From NCBI RefSeq assembly GCF_002197665.1, contig NZ_NBBJ01000005.1, positions 1 to 64,000 of the forward strand: a DNA stretch of 64,000 nucleotides. The letters run 5' to 3'. A program made the position numbers and the translations under genes. The DNA is from Sphingomonas mucosissima. GTDB taxonomy: Bacteria; Pseudomonadota; Alphaproteobacteria; Sphingomonadales; Sphingomonadaceae. The notes under the pieces were generated by a model, which saw nothing but the letters and a program-made list of their open reading frames with translations, searched no databases and was not told the DNA's origin. Positions 17,383 through 27,000 of this stretch are shown here, piece after piece (the stretch's first letter is position 1; every line of letters starts with the position of its first letter).

Positions 17383-18074
17383 GAGTTCGGCGCCAACCGG
17401 TAGCCGACACTTCGAACTGGTTGGATCATTCCTACCAGTCCGGCAGCGGAAAGCTTGATACGCAGCTTCGAAATATGGGAGTCGATGACGCGATCCAAAG
17501 CTTCGCTTTCGGGTGCTGCCGCTTCGAGCAACTCTGCTCGTGAAAAGGCGCGGCGTGGTTGCCGCGCCATATGCGCGAGGATCTGAAACTCGGTGGGTGT
17601 GAGTGCGAGCGGCAATGGTTGGGAGCCGTCATCTGTTCGAACCTCCGCAAGGCGGGCGTCAAGATCGATGCTTAAATCGCCCGCGACGAGCGTCCGTGCG
17701 CGCGTCGCCCCCTGCACGCGGCGCAGCACGGCGCGCGCTCGCTCGATCACTTCGGATGGATTGAACGGCTTCATCACATAATCGTCCGCACCGACGCGAA
17801 AGCTCATCAATTTGGTGACGTCGTCATCGACTGCGGTGATCATGATGATAGGCGTGTCGTCCCGCCGCCGGATCGCTGTCAGCACGTCAATGCCGTCACC
17901 ATCGGGCAGGCCGATATCAAGCATCACGAGCGCCGGTCGCATTTGCGCGTGTAGTTGCACCGCATCGCCGACGTTCGCCGCCCAGCTCGTTCTAAACCCG
18001 GCGCGCCTCGCGTAGGCGATCAGGAGGTCGGCGATGTCGCGGTCATCTTCGACGATCAGGATGAGTTCGCTCAC
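17379..18074 (-). CDS. OmpR-family response regulator, BaeR-like
   Basis: 231-aa two-domain regulator. Receiver: acidic pocket VEDDRD, phospho-acceptor Asp53 in LDIGLPDGDG, conserved Lys102 in MKPFN. The C-terminal winged helix has LTPTEFQILAHMARQP and RVIDSHISKLRIKL. It is first in the operon ahead of its kinase. Its targets may include the neighbouring DUF2141-GT4-EEP genes, on the same strand 97 nt beyond the kinase stop. Confidence 0.9.
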   Translation of the reverse strand: MSELILIVEDDRDIADLLIAYARRAGFRTSWAANVGDAVQLHAQMRPALVMLDIGLPDGDGIDVLTAIRRRDDTPIIMITAVDDDVTKLMSFRVGADDYVMKPFNPSEVIERARAVLRRVQGATRARTLVAGDLSIDLDARLAEVRTDDGSQPLPLALTPTEFQILAHMARQPRRAFSRAELLEAAAPESEALDRVIDSHISKLRIKLSAAGLVGMIQPVRSVGYRLAPNS

Positions 18075-18120
18075 GGACGCCTATTCCCATCCGATCCTGC
18101 AAAGGTCCATAGCTTGCGGG

Positions 18121-18480
18121 CTAAGGGCTGCCACGGCCGAGCCGAAGCGCCCAATTGGCCCGGCTTGCATCATCTGCGCCTCGATGCTCGACGATTAGGC
18201 GCAGCACATTGTTTATGTCACCGCCGAGGCGAAGAAGCGCGGCGCGACCGAAGTGGAGCCGACGCCTAAGGCATAGGACGCCTGTGTCAGCACGATCAAG
18301 ACGCTGTCGGTGGTGAACCGCGCCTCTGTCGAAAGCTGCACGCCCGGCGATCACAACAATGAAGGCGATCTGGAGGGCGGCCAAGCGGGGCAGACCTATG
18401 CGCCGGACAACGAAGCCTTCAACGCGCTGCTCGCCGACTGGCGCAACGATGGGGATTTGGAGAGGCTGGCAGCGCGTGAA
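18121..18480 (+). pseudogene. Baeyer-Villiger monooxygenase C-terminal relic
   Basis: Only the last part of a flavin-dependent Baeyer-Villiger monooxygenase is left. In one frame it reads HIVYVTAEAKKRGATEVEP, then VNRASVESCTPGDHNNEGD, then AFNALLADWRNDGDLERL, which matches the usual C-terminus of cyclohexanone-monooxygenase-like enzymes. The frame is broken by TAG at 18196-18198 and again at 18274-18276, in both cases where the family commonly has Gln or a similar residue (CAG to TAG). No FAD or NADP domain remains upstream. It is a dead fragment left after a deletion. Confidence 0.75.
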
Positions 18481-18681
18481 CACACTCCCTTCACCTCTTT
18501 GATGCCGCTGCGGATATCTCTTCGTCACGCCGGCCTTGATCCAGGACGAGGCATTTTGCTGCCAGGCTCTGAGGTGCAGAATCTCAGGCCCGGCCCCGAC
18601 GGGAGCGGCGGCGCACGACATAGCGGTCTCGTCTTGAACAAAGCCGATCGTCGCCTCTTGAACCCAAGGTCTCGGCCGCGC

Positions 18682-19191
18682 TTATTCTTCCTTCGAAGCG
18701 GCAGCGGCCTCCAGCGTGTCCACCAGGAACGTCAGTGCGGCCTGCGCGAAGGCTCCCATGTTTGCAATCCGGTCGTTTGATCCCGTGTCGCAGGACTTGG
18801 TCACCGCGACGCCCGGTCCGCTGACGGCGATACACGTTCGCCCCGCCGGCGCGCCGCGCGGATGCTGATCGGGTCCGGCGGCGCCGCTCTCGGCGACGCC
18901 CCAATCCGCGCGGAAATGCTGCCGGATGGCATCCGCCTGCACCAGGGCATATGCCTCGGTAACCGACTCCATTCCCACCAGTTGCTCGCGTGGCAGCCCC
19001 AGAAGGATGTCGCGGCCGCGCAGCGAATAGACGACCCCGCCACCGCGGCAGAAGCGAGTGGCGCCGGCCATGGTCAATAGCCCGGCAAGAATGAGGCCGC
19101 CGGTCGCACCATCGGCCACGGCGATCGTTTGCCGCCGCTCCAGCAGAATGGCGCCGACGCGGGCGGCGATCGGGGCAAGTGTGTCGAGCAT
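18682..19191 (-). CDS. CinA-family protein (NMN amidohydrolase domain)
   Basis: 169-aa stand-alone CinA C-terminal (PncC) domain, which deamidates nicotinamide mononucleotide in NAD salvage. Visible features: IAVADGATGGLILAGL (the TAESxTGG-like site, with ADGATGG here), FCRGGGVVYSLRGRDILLG, WGVAESGAAGPDQHPRG and GRTCIAVSGPG. The usual Ser of AESCTGG reads Gly-Ala here (ADGAT), a possible weakening of the active site. It is divergent from alkB. Confidence 0.75.
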   Translation of the reverse strand: MLDTLAPIAARVGAILLERRQTIAVADGATGGLILAGLLTMAGATRFCRGGGVVYSLRGRDILLGLPREQLVGMESVTEAYALVQADAIRQHFRADWGVAESGAAGPDQHPRGAPAGRTCIAVSGPGVAVTKSCDTGSNDRIANMGAFAQAALTFLVDTLEAAAASKEE

Positions 19192-19332
19192 CGTCGGCTG
19201 TTCTCCAACAGTGTCGCCGTCGCACGATATGCGTTGTGTTTAGCGTTCTCCGCTAGGGTGCAGGCTGAAGCAAGCGATGAGAACGCATTTCTGCCGCGCC
19301 ATCGCGCCATAATGGCTCTACGATCCACGGTG

Positions 19333-19923
19333 ATGAAGGACTTGTTTGGAACCCCCGCGCTGCCCGGCCTGCGCTCGCAGTCCGACGTGGTAACCGAAGC
19401 CGAAGAGGCAGCATTAATCGACGCGATCGATGCGGCCGGGTTGTCGCCCTTCCGTTTCCAAGGATGGGAAGGCAAGCGGCTGACGACGTCCTTCGGTCTG
19501 GGCTACGACTTCGATCGGATGCGCCTTGAGCATGCCGACCCGCTTCCCCCCTGGCTCCTCCCGATCCGTTGCCGCGCGGCAGCGTTCGCCGACCGTCCAG
19601 CGGAAGATTTGGTCCAGGCCTTGCTGATCCGTTACGATCCCGGCGCCGGCATCGGCTGGCACCGCGATCGCCCCGCCTTTGAGCATGTGGTGGGCATTTC
19701 GCTAGGCGCACCTGCGATCATGCGCTTTCGCCGAAGACGAGGCGATCGCTTCGAGCGGGTGAACGTTCCGCTGCCGCCGCGGGGCGCATATCACCTGTCC
19801 GGTGAGTCTCGGCATGTATGGGAGCACAGTATCGCCGAGATGGACCGAACACGTTGGTCGATCACCTTTCGCAGCCTGTCGGAACGAGGCGAAGCAGCAA
19901 CGCGACAGGGCAAGCGAGACTGA
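19333..19923 (+). CDS. alkB: AlkB-type alpha-ketoglutarate-dependent dioxygenase
   Basis: 196-aa Fe(II)/2-oxoglutarate dioxygenase that repairs alkylated bases. Iron ligands are His110 and Asp112 in GWHRDRP and His165 in VWEHSI. Arg174 and Arg180 in RTRWSITFR hold 2-oxoglutarate. The tyrosine pair region LIRYDPGAGIGWH is typical. The start at 19333 gives the usual MxDLFG beginning; an in-frame ATG at 19312 is the alternative, and neither has a strong ribosome-binding site. Confidence 0.88.
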   Translation: MKDLFGTPALPGLRSQSDVVTEAEEAALIDAIDAAGLSPFRFQGWEGKRLTTSFGLGYDFDRMRLEHADPLPPWLLPIRCRAAAFADRPAEDLVQALLIRYDPGAGIGWHRDRPAFEHVVGISLGAPAIMRFRRRRGDRFERVNVPLPPRGAYHLSGESRHVWEHSIAEMDRTRWSITFRSLSERGEAATRQGKRD

Positions 19924-20061
19924 TCTGGCGGTGACGAACAGCCTGCGCCTGGCGGGCGGTGAGGGCGGGAGAAATGATGAATGGTCTTGCAATCGTAACC
20001 AAGCCGCCGCCGCCGTTTAACAATCCTTCTGCAACCGCCCGGAACCAATTCGGGGGACAAG

Positions 20062-22395
20062 ATGACCAATCGTATTTCGTTCGCGGTTCTGCTCGCCACC
20101 ACCGCGTTCGTCAGTGTGCCTGCGGTGGCCCAGAACGCGCTTCAGGATCCAGCAGCGTCCGAAGGACAGGGTGGCGACATCATCGTCACGGCGCAGAAGA
20201 TCGAACAGCGTGCGAAAGACGTGCCGATCACCATCTCGGCTCTGACCGGCCAGCGCATGGCCGAGATCGGCGTGAGCGATCTGGATGAGCTGTCCAACTA
20301 TATCCCCGGCCTCAACATTCAGGAGCAGAGCGCCAACAACCCCGGCATCGTGATCCGCGGCATCACCTCGGATTCAGGATCGTCGCAGCAGGGGCCCCGC
20401 GTCACGCTCTATTACAACGGCGTGGATATCTCCCGCTCGCGTGGCTCGTACCAGGCGATCTATGATCTTGAGCGGGTCGAGGTGATTAAGGGGCCGCAGG
20501 CAACCTTGTTCGGCACCGCGTCGGCAGTTGGCGCGATCAGCATGACATCGGCGCGCCCGCGCGAAGGGTTTTCCGGCGCGCTGACTGCGGGGTACGGTAA
20601 TTACGACGCGACGTTGGTGTCGGGCTTCATCAATGCCGGGTCGGACACGGTTGCCGGCCGGATCGCCTTTGAATGGAAGAAGCGCGACGGTTATGTCGAG
20701 AATCTGTCGCCGCGGCAGGAAGATGAACTGTACTCGCAGGATCAGCTCGGCGTGCGCGCCTCGCTCCGCTTCACGCCGACCGACGCGCTAACTGTCGACC
20801 TGATCGGCACCTATGACCAGCAGCGCAACGGCGGCACGCCCTTTATCTCGCGCGTGCTGCCGACCGAGGCTGGCCCCGGTAATCCCTTCGGCAAGGCGCA
20901 TCTGGGCGGCTCGCCCTTGTCGGCGCAGGTGCTTGGCGAGGACCAGCTGGGGCTGAACCGCGAAGTCTATGACGTCAACCTGACCGCGAGCTACGAATTC
21001 GCTCCGGGGCTCACCTTCACCACGGTGAACGGCTATCGCCACTTCGACAGCCGCGAAGTCTTCGATGCCGACGGTTCGGCGGCTTGGTTCCTGGAATTCG
21101 CCGAAATCGCGAAAGGCTGGCAGGCCAGCCATGAAGGACGCTTCTCCTACACCGATCCGCAGTGGCGCGCCTCCGTCGGTTGGAATGTCTTCGTCGAAGA
21201 CAATCTCCAGAACGTCCCCTTTTCGTCCGAAGAGGGCACCTTCCTGCAATGCGCCTCCGTGCTTCAGGGAGCGACGCGCCCGATCCCGGGGCTCGGTTGC
21301 ATCAACGCAGCCGGCGTCGTGACGGCATCACAGGTAACCGCGCTCGCGACCCGTGGCGCCGCGACCCAGATTCCGTATTCTTCGGTGTTCGAGAACCAGG
21401 GCCAGAATGACAGCTATTCCATGTTCGCGGACGCGACATGGATCCCGGCCCCCGCGCTTGAGATTACTGCTGGCGCCCGCCTGCTGATCGAACAACGCAA
21501 GTCCGGCTTCTTCGCGCGCGTACCGCGCCCGGTGCTCAACCCCGGCGCGACCTCGCTTGTCCCCGGGCAGGTTGACACCGGCGGGCAGACGTTCACGGCG
21601 CAACGCTCCTATGCGGCGGTGCTCCCGCGCTTCAACGTGCTGTACCGGTTGAACTCGGACGTGAACGTGTTCGGCACCATTTCGAAGGGTCGCCGCTCGC
21701 CTGTGGTCCAGCTGAATGCGCGTCTGGCGATTGGGCGCGGCGTGCCCAATCTTCAGCTGGTACCCGAGGAGAACGTTTGGAATTACGAGGCTGGACTGAA
21801 GGGTGCGATCGGACCGGTCTCCGGATCCCTTGGGGTGTATTATCAGAAGTATGATGGCTTCCAGGTAAGCGTGCTTCAGCCCAATGGTACGTCGCTCACC
21901 CAGAGCGCCGGCACTGCGAGCAATCTTGGCGTAGAGGCGGAGCTCAACGTTCGCGCCGGCTCGTGGCTCAATCTGTTCGGCAACGTTGGCTATATCGACG
22001 GCGGCATTGACGAGAATGAGCGTTTCGCTTCCACCTTCTCTGGCGCGCGTTTCCGCCTGCAACCCGAATGGCAAGCTGCTGCCGGCTTCACCATCGACGC
22101 CCCGCTCAGCGGCGGCGTCCGCTTCTTCGCGACGCCGACGGTGACGTATCGCAGCCGTATCTTCTTTGAAGTTCCCAACAACATCGCGCTCTCGCAAGGT
22201 CCGGTCACCCTGATCAACGCGCGTGCAGGCGTGAGCTTCGCGGACGACCGCTTCGAACTTGCCGGCTTTGTTCGCAACGCTACCAACAAGCGCTATTTGC
22301 TTGACGCCGGGAACACGGGCGGGGGCTTCCGTACCCCAACATTCATTCCGGCCGAGCCCCGCTTCTACGGCGCCCAGCTTACCGCTCGATTCTGA
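20062..22395 (+). CDS. TonB-dependent receptor (phoD-linked)
   Basis: 777-aa outer-membrane receptor. Signal peptide to about residue 24 (VPAVAQN), TonB box-like IIVTAQKIEQRAKDVPITI, plug landmarks IVIRGITSDSG and ERVEVIKGPQATLFGTASAVGAISM. The C-terminus RFYGAQLTARF ends in Phe as barrel proteins do. GGGGGACAAG sits just upstream of the ATG. The next gene, 11 nt away, is PhoD, so the receptor probably imports a phosphorylated compound or the organic part released from it. Confidence 0.9.
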   Translation: MTNRISFAVLLATTAFVSVPAVAQNALQDPAASEGQGGDIIVTAQKIEQRAKDVPITISALTGQRMAEIGVSDLDELSNYIPGLNIQEQSANNPGIVIRGITSDSGSSQQGPRVTLYYNGVDISRSRGSYQAIYDLERVEVIKGPQATLFGTASAVGAISMTSARPREGFSGALTAGYGNYDATLVSGFINAGSDTVAGRIAFEWKKRDGYVENLSPRQEDELYSQDQLGVRASLRFTPTDALTVDLIGTYDQQRNGGTPFISRVLPTEAGPGNPFGKAHLGGSPLSAQVLGEDQLGLNREVYDVNLTASYEFAPGLTFTTVNGYRHFDSREVFDADGSAAWFLEFAEIAKGWQASHEGRFSYTDPQWRASVGWNVFVEDNLQNVPFSSEEGTFLQCASVLQGATRPIPGLGCINAAGVVTASQVTALATRGAATQIPYSSVFENQGQNDSYSMFADATWIPAPALEITAGARLLIEQRKSGFFARVPRPVLNPGATSLVPGQVDTGGQTFTAQRSYAAVLPRFNVLYRLNSDVNVFGTISKGRRSPVVQLNARLAIGRGVPNLQLVPEENVWNYEAGLKGAIGPVSGSLGVYYQKYDGFQVSVLQPNGTSLTQSAGTASNLGVEAELNVRAGSWLNLFGNVGYIDGGIDENERFASTFSGARFRLQPEWQAAAGFTIDAPLSGGVRFFATPTVTYRSRIFFEVPNNIALSQGPVTLINARAGVSFADDRFELAGFVRNATNKRYLLDAGNTGGGFRTPTFIPAEPRFYGAQLTARF

Positions 22396-22406
22396 GGACA
22401 CGGGAC

Positions 22407-24059
22407 ATGACGTTTAATCGACGGAGCGCCCTTACGCTGATCGGCAGCAGTGCGGCGCTTGGGCTGCCTGCTGCCAGCCTGGCCGCGGACACGGCCAATG
22501 TGCGCTTCGCTCATGGTGTCGCCAGCGGTGATCCGGCCACTGACGGTGCGGTTATCTGGACCCGTGTCACGGCCGACGCGCCGGCTGCTGACGTGCCGGT
22601 TAAATGGTACGTTGCGACGTCGGCAGATGGGAAACCAGTCGCGTCAGGAGAGGCCAAGGCGCGGTCCGCGGCCGATCACACCCTGAAGGTGGAAGTAAAT
22701 CGGCTGAAGCCAGGCCAAGATTACTGGTATTGGTTCACCACGGCGGCCGGACAACGGTCGCCGACCGGGCGCTTCCGCACCTTGCCGGTTGGCGCCGTCG
22801 ACGATCTGGTGCTCGCGGTTGCATCCTGCCAGCTTTATCCCGGCGGGCTGTTCAATGCTTACGCTGACATGGCCGCGCTCCCGCGGCTTGATGCGGTGCT
22901 GCACCTCGGCGACTATATCTATGAATATGGCGCCGAAGGCTATGGCGTGGAGATCGGCCAGAAGCTCGGGCGCCTTCCCGACCCGCCCCACGAGATCCTG
23001 AGTCTTTCCGATTACCGTCGGCGTCATGCGCAGGTGAAGTCGGATTCCGACATGCAAGCGGCCCATGCGCGGTCCGCGTTTATCTGCGTGTGGGATGATC
23101 ACGAGGTCGCCAACGACGGTTGGATCGGCGGCGCGGAGAACCACGATCCAGCGACGGAAGGCGACTGGGCGACGCGCAAGGCGGCAGCGATGCAGGCCTA
23201 TTTCGAATGGATGCCGATCCGCGATCCTAAGCAGGGGAAATCGCGCGAGGCGATCAACCGCAGCTTCGAGTTTGGCGATCTGGCGACGCTTGCCATGGTC
23301 GAGACGCGCCTGCTTGCCCGATCGAAACAGGCCGAGGTGAAGGGCGCTGCGCCTACCCAGGAGCAATTCGCCGCGGTTATGGCGGAACGCGCGCAGCCGG
23401 AGCGGGAACTGCTCGGTGCCGATCAGCAGCGTTGGCTGGAGGGCGTGCTGGCAGGATCAGTACGCGCCAACAAACCCTGGCAGTTGCTCGGCAACCAGAT
23501 CGTCATGGCGCGCGTCGCGGGTCCCGATCTTACGGCAGAGCCCTATGCCAGCACCTTTGGAGCACGCATCAAGCAGCTGCCGCCAGCCTTCAGGGACCGG
23601 CTCCAGCAAGCGGCGGCCGGGTACAAGGCGGGCTTGCCGTTCAACTTCGATGCCTGGGACGGCTATCCCGCCGCGCGCGAGCGGCTGTACGCAGCTTTCC
23701 AGCGTGCGGGCGCCAAGCCGATCGTGCTGGCGGGGGACAGCCACGCCGCCTGGGCCAACGATCTGTATGACGACCGCGGCACGCTGGTGGCCTCGGAGTT
23801 CGGTGCGACTGCGATCACCAGTCCCTCGTACGGATCTTTGCTCCCGGGGCTGGGCAGCGCACTGGCTGCGTTCAATCGCGAAGTCGCCTACTGCGATCAG
23901 GATCATAAGGGCTACACGTTGCTGACACTCACCCGTGAGGCCGCAACGGCGCAGTTCGTGACGGTGTCGACGATCCTGGCGAAACCGTTCGCTCGTGCGG
24001 TGGATGCTACCTATCGTGCACTCCCAGGTCGGTCGCGAACGCCGCTTGAACGCCTCTGA
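22407..24059 (+). CDS. phoD: alkaline phosphatase D (PhoD), Tat-exported
   Basis: 550-aa phosphodiesterase/phosphatase. The N-terminus NRRSALTLIGSSAALG is a twin-arginine signal; cleavage is likely near AASLA. A PhoD N-terminal domain follows (RFAHGVASGDP, VIWTRV). Catalytic blocks: VASCQLYPGG, LHLGDYIYEYG, WDDHEVANDGW and VLAGDSHAAWAND, which supply the iron and calcium ligands. It releases phosphate from esters, including teichoic-type and phospholipid-derived substrates, in the periplasm. It is co-transcribed with the receptor upstream. Confidence 0.92.
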   Translation: MTFNRRSALTLIGSSAALGLPAASLAADTANVRFAHGVASGDPATDGAVIWTRVTADAPAADVPVKWYVATSADGKPVASGEAKARSAADHTLKVEVNRLKPGQDYWYWFTTAAGQRSPTGRFRTLPVGAVDDLVLAVASCQLYPGGLFNAYADMAALPRLDAVLHLGDYIYEYGAEGYGVEIGQKLGRLPDPPHEILSLSDYRRRHAQVKSDSDMQAAHARSAFICVWDDHEVANDGWIGGAENHDPATEGDWATRKAAAMQAYFEWMPIRDPKQGKSREAINRSFEFGDLATLAMVETRLLARSKQAEVKGAAPTQEQFAAVMAERAQPERELLGADQQRWLEGVLAGSVRANKPWQLLGNQIVMARVAGPDLTAEPYASTFGARIKQLPPAFRDRLQQAAAGYKAGLPFNFDAWDGYPAARERLYAAFQRAGAKPIVLAGDSHAAWANDLYDDRGTLVASEFGATAITSPSYGSLLPGLGSALAAFNREVAYCDQDHKGYTLLTLTREAATAQFVTVSTILAKPFARAVDATYRALPGRSRTPLERL

Positions 24060-24508
24060 CTAGGGCCACGTCGGGCTGAAGGTGCTCGTACTGGTTACTG
24101 ACGGGGTAACGTTCGCACTCGAAGATACAGGGGCTAGATTGAACCTGAGACGGGGCGCTCGCGCAATTGCGGGCGCCCTGCTTTGAATTCAAGTAGTCTG
24201 GAGGCCGGCGGCTTAGCGTTAGCTTCAGATAACCTTGCCCAGCGGCGCTGCCAGAACGATCCGGGAACGAGACGATGGAATGCGTGACTAGATCCGCTCA
24301 GGTGCGCACGCCTTTCCCGTGTTCGGGAGGCTACCGGATGCTGCACGCGGCTCGTGGCTTACGCGATTGGATCGAGACTAGATCCCGGCAAGTTGTACGG
24401 ATGGAGCTCGAAGAACTAGGACAGCGAATGAAGCACGGTCCAGCGCTACGCAGGTTGCCAAAGCAGCCGCTTCGCTGTCTGTTCCAGAGATTAGTTCAAA
24501 TTCATCGC
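24060..24508. other. intergenic between phoD and tRNA-Glu
   Basis: 449 nt. It holds the hairpin at 24153-24178. Beyond that there is an open frame of 79 codons (24275-24514, plus strand) that runs into the tRNA and has no recognisable features, so I do not call it a gene. Confidence 0.5.
24153..24178 (+). terminator. hairpin after phoD
   Basis: GGGCGCTCGC (24153-24162) pairs over 10 bp, including one G:T pair, with GCGGGCGCCC (24169-24178) around a 6-nt loop. It lies about 95 nt past the phoD stop and lacks a strong T-run, so termination may be inefficient. Confidence 0.5.
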
Positions 24509-24584
24509 TGGTGACCCCTACGGGACTCGAACCCGTGTTTTCGCCGTGAGAGGGCGACGTCCTAGACCGCTAGACGAAGGGGCC
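24509..24584 (-). tRNA. tRNA-Glu (CTC anticodon)
   Basis: Reverse strand 76-nt cloverleaf with encoded CCA. Acceptor 5' GGCCCCT pairs with AGGGGTC, with one G:U pair. The anticodon loop CTCTCAC gives anticodon CTC, reading GAG. The T arm has GGGTTCGAGTCCC. Confidence 0.94.
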
Positions 24585-24652
24585 GTGCGAGCGGGAGCGG
24601 CGCGTCTACGGGGAACGCGGTGGGCCGTCAACCCACCGCTTCCGCTTTTCTG

Positions 24653-26026
24653 TCAAGCTGCGGCTCGGCGGCGTTCCGCCATTTCCGCGTTCAGCATTTC
24701 CGCCAGGAGAAATGCCAATTCGAGGCTCTGGCCCGCGTTCAAGCGCGGGTCGCAGTGCGTGTGATAGCGATCACCGAGGCTCTGTTCCGTCACGTCGATA
24801 GCACCGCCGGTGCACTCAGTGACGTTCTGACCTGTCATCTCCGCGTGGATGCCACCGGCATGGGTTCCTTCGGCACGGTGAATCGCAAAGAACGCGCGCA
24901 CTTCGCTGAGGATTCGGTCGAACGGCCGGGTCTTGTAGCCGTTTGCGGCCTTGACGACGTTGCCGTGCATCGGGTCGCAGCTCCACACCACCGGATGTCC
25001 CTCACGCGTCACCGTGCGGAGAAGTCGGGGGAAGGCGGCTTCGATCTTGTCATAACCGTAGCGCGTGATGAGCGTCACTCTGCCGGGCACGCGACCAGGG
25101 TTGAGCGTATCGAGAAGGCGCAAAAGAACGTCCGGCTCGAGGCTGGGACCGCACTTCAGGCCAATCGGATTGCCGATCCCACGCAGGAATTCGACGTGCG
25201 CCGACCCTTCGAAGCGGGTGCGATCGCCGATCCAGAGGAAATGCGCGGACGTGTCATACCAGTCGCCGGTCAGGGAATCCTGACGGGTCATCGCCTCTTC
25301 GTAGGGCAACAGCAGCGCCTCATGGCTGGTGTAGAAGCTGGTCTGAGCGAGTTGGGGCACCGTTTCCGGGTCGATGCCGCACGCCGCCATGAATTCCAGT
25401 GCTTCGCCAATCCGGTCAGCGGTTTCAGCGTACTTCTTCGCCCAGGGCGAGCGCCCCATGAAGTCGTGCGTCCAGCGATGGACCTGCGCCAGGTTTGCAT
25501 AGCCGCCCTGCGCAAAGGCGCGCAGCAAGTTCAGCGTCGCTGCGGCTTGCGCATAGCCCTGCACCATACGCTGCGGGTCGGGCACGCGGGACTGCGCCGT
25601 GAAGGCGATGTCGTTCACATTGTCGCCGCGATAGCTGGGCAGCTCCACGCCATCGATTGTCTCGGTGGGAGCGGACCGGGGCTTGGCGAACTGACCCGCC
25701 ATACGGCCGAGCTTCACCACAGGCAGCTTGGAAGCGAAGGTAAGCACCACCGCCATCTGCAGGATCACGCGAAAAGTATCGCGGATGTTGTTTGGATGAA
25801 ATTCTGCAAAGCTCTCCGCGCAGTCACCGCCCTGGAGCAGGAAAGCCTCACCCGCAGCGACCCGCGCCAGTTCCGCCGTCAAATTTCGCGCCTCGCCAGC
25901 AAAAACGAGCGGCGGATGCGAACGGAGCGCGTCTGTTGCTGCCTTCAAAGCAGTGGCGTCGGGGTAATCGGGGAGCTGACGCGCCTCATGCGCAGTCCAG
26001 CTGTCGGGGGCCCAATTGGCGGCCAT
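24653..26026 (-). CDS. aroG: 3-deoxy-7-phosphoheptulonate synthase, class II
   Basis: 457-aa plant-type (class II) DAHP synthase, the first shikimate-pathway enzyme, joining PEP and erythrose 4-phosphate. Family blocks: [11 protein letters not shown] with the metal-binding Cys, [52 protein letters not shown] and the ending block [25 protein letters not shown] lies 8 nt before the ATG at 26026; longer in-frame starts have no such site. Confidence 0.95.
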   Translation of the reverse strand: MAANWAPDSWTAHEARQLPDYPDATALKAATDALRSHPPLVFAGEARNLTAELARVAAGEAFLLQGGDCAESFAEFHPNNIRDTFRVILQMAVVLTFASKLPVVKLGRMAGQFAKPRSAPTETIDGVELPSYRGDNVNDIAFTAQSRVPDPQRMVQGYAQAAATLNLLRAFAQGGYANLAQVHRWTHDFMGRSPWAKKYAETADRIGEALEFMAACGIDPETVPQLAQTSFYTSHEALLLPYEEAMTRQDSLTGDWYDTSAHFLWIGDRTRFEGSAHVEFLRGIGNPIGLKCGPSLEPDVLLRLLDTLNPGRVPGRVTLITRYGYDKIEAAFPRLLRTVTREGHPVVWSCDPMHGNVVKAANGYKTRPFDRILSEVRAFFAIHRAEGTHAGGIHAEMTGQNVTECTGGAIDVTEQSLGDRYHTHCDPRLNAGQSLELAFLLAEMLNAEMAERRRAAA

Positions 26027-26090
26027 GGCAAAGTTCCTTTCGGCGCGCGGACATGCGGGAATTTTGCCCGCTGCGCAAACAAGCTGTGCT

Positions 26091-26870
26091 TTATAGCACT
26101 CCTGGGAAGGCGCCGCCATCGATGAGCAGGCTCTGCCCGGTGATGAAGCCGGCCTGCGCCGAACAGAGGAAGGCACAGGCCGCACCGAACTCAGCGGGAT
26201 CGCCAAAGCGCTTTGCCGGAATCCGCTCACGCCCGCGGGCTTCGGCGGTCTCGACATCGATCGATTGCGCTTTGGCGGCGAACGCCATCACGCCGCCAAG
26301 CCGGCGGGTCGCGAACAGTCCCGGCATAAGGAAGTTTATGGTAACGTTGGCGCTGGCAACCTCGCGTGCGACTCCGGCAAGAAACCCATGGAGGCCGAGC
26401 CGGGCGCCGCTGGACAGATCCAGTCCCGCAACCGGGGATTTTACCGAGCCGGACGTGATGCAGATGATCCGCCCGAACTTTCGCTGGACCATGCCGTCAA
26501 TGATCTGCTGAACCATTCGGATCGGCGTGACCATGTTCGCATCCAAGCCGGCGTGGATCGCGTCGCTGTCCAACGCCCGAAAACCGCGCGGGGGCGGGCC
26601 GCCATTGTTGTTGACCAGAATGTCCGGTGCACCCGCCGTCTGAACCAGTGACATTTGCACGCCCGGATCGCCGATATCGCCGGCAACCGACTCAACCAAG
26701 ACACCCGTTTCGTCACGGATCGCCTCGGCTGCCTCGGCCAGCGCCTTAGCGTCACGGCCGTTCATGACGATGCGGCAGCCGGCGCGTGCGAGCTCCTCGG
26801 CGCACGCTTTGCCCAGACCCTGGCTGGAGGCGCAGATGATGGCGGTCTTGCCGGCAAGGCCAAGGTCCAC
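26091..26870 (-). CDS. SDR-family oxidoreductase lacking the Tyr-Lys pair
   Basis: 259-aa Rossmann protein. The cofactor motif is ASSQGLG, followed by NGRD (suggesting NADP) and NNNGGPPP, a hallmark of one SDR branch. Ser140 of the catalytic set is present. The positions where Tyr and Lys normally follow (+13 and +17) are Ser153 and Arg157 (SSGARLGL). Members with GPPPG and this change are known as annotated 3-oxoacyl-reductase-like proteins of unclear activity. The end [12 protein letters not shown] is typical. It may be a non-classical or inactive reductase. Confidence 0.78.
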   Translation of the reverse strand: MDLGLAGKTAIICASSQGLGKACAEELARAGCRIVMNGRDAKALAEAAEAIRDETGVLVESVAGDIGDPGVQMSLVQTAGAPDILVNNNGGPPPRGFRALDSDAIHAGLDANMVTPIRMVQQIIDGMVQRKFGRIICITSGSVKSPVAGLDLSSGARLGLHGFLAGVAREVASANVTINFLMPGLFATRRLGGVMAFAAKAQSIDVETAEARGRERIPAKRFGDPAEFGAACAFLCSAQAGFITGQSLLIDGGAFPGVL

Positions 26871-27000
26871 GACGTTTCTCCTGAATGGTATCGGTGGAAT
26901 CTGTTCGATGACGAAGAATTAGCGATCCGTCACCTGCCATCGATACGCAACGGTGCGGGTCATGCTTGCTGCGAGGCGGCGGCGGACCTAAATCCAGGTC

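Noticed and set aside
18520..18560. REP-like palindrome (GCCGGCCTTGATCCAGG)
   Set aside because: Recalls alphaproteobacterial palindromic repeats, but arms are degenerate and there is only one copy in the window.
24275..24514. 79-codon plus-strand frame
   Set aside because: Runs into the tRNA-Glu gene and has no recognisable features.
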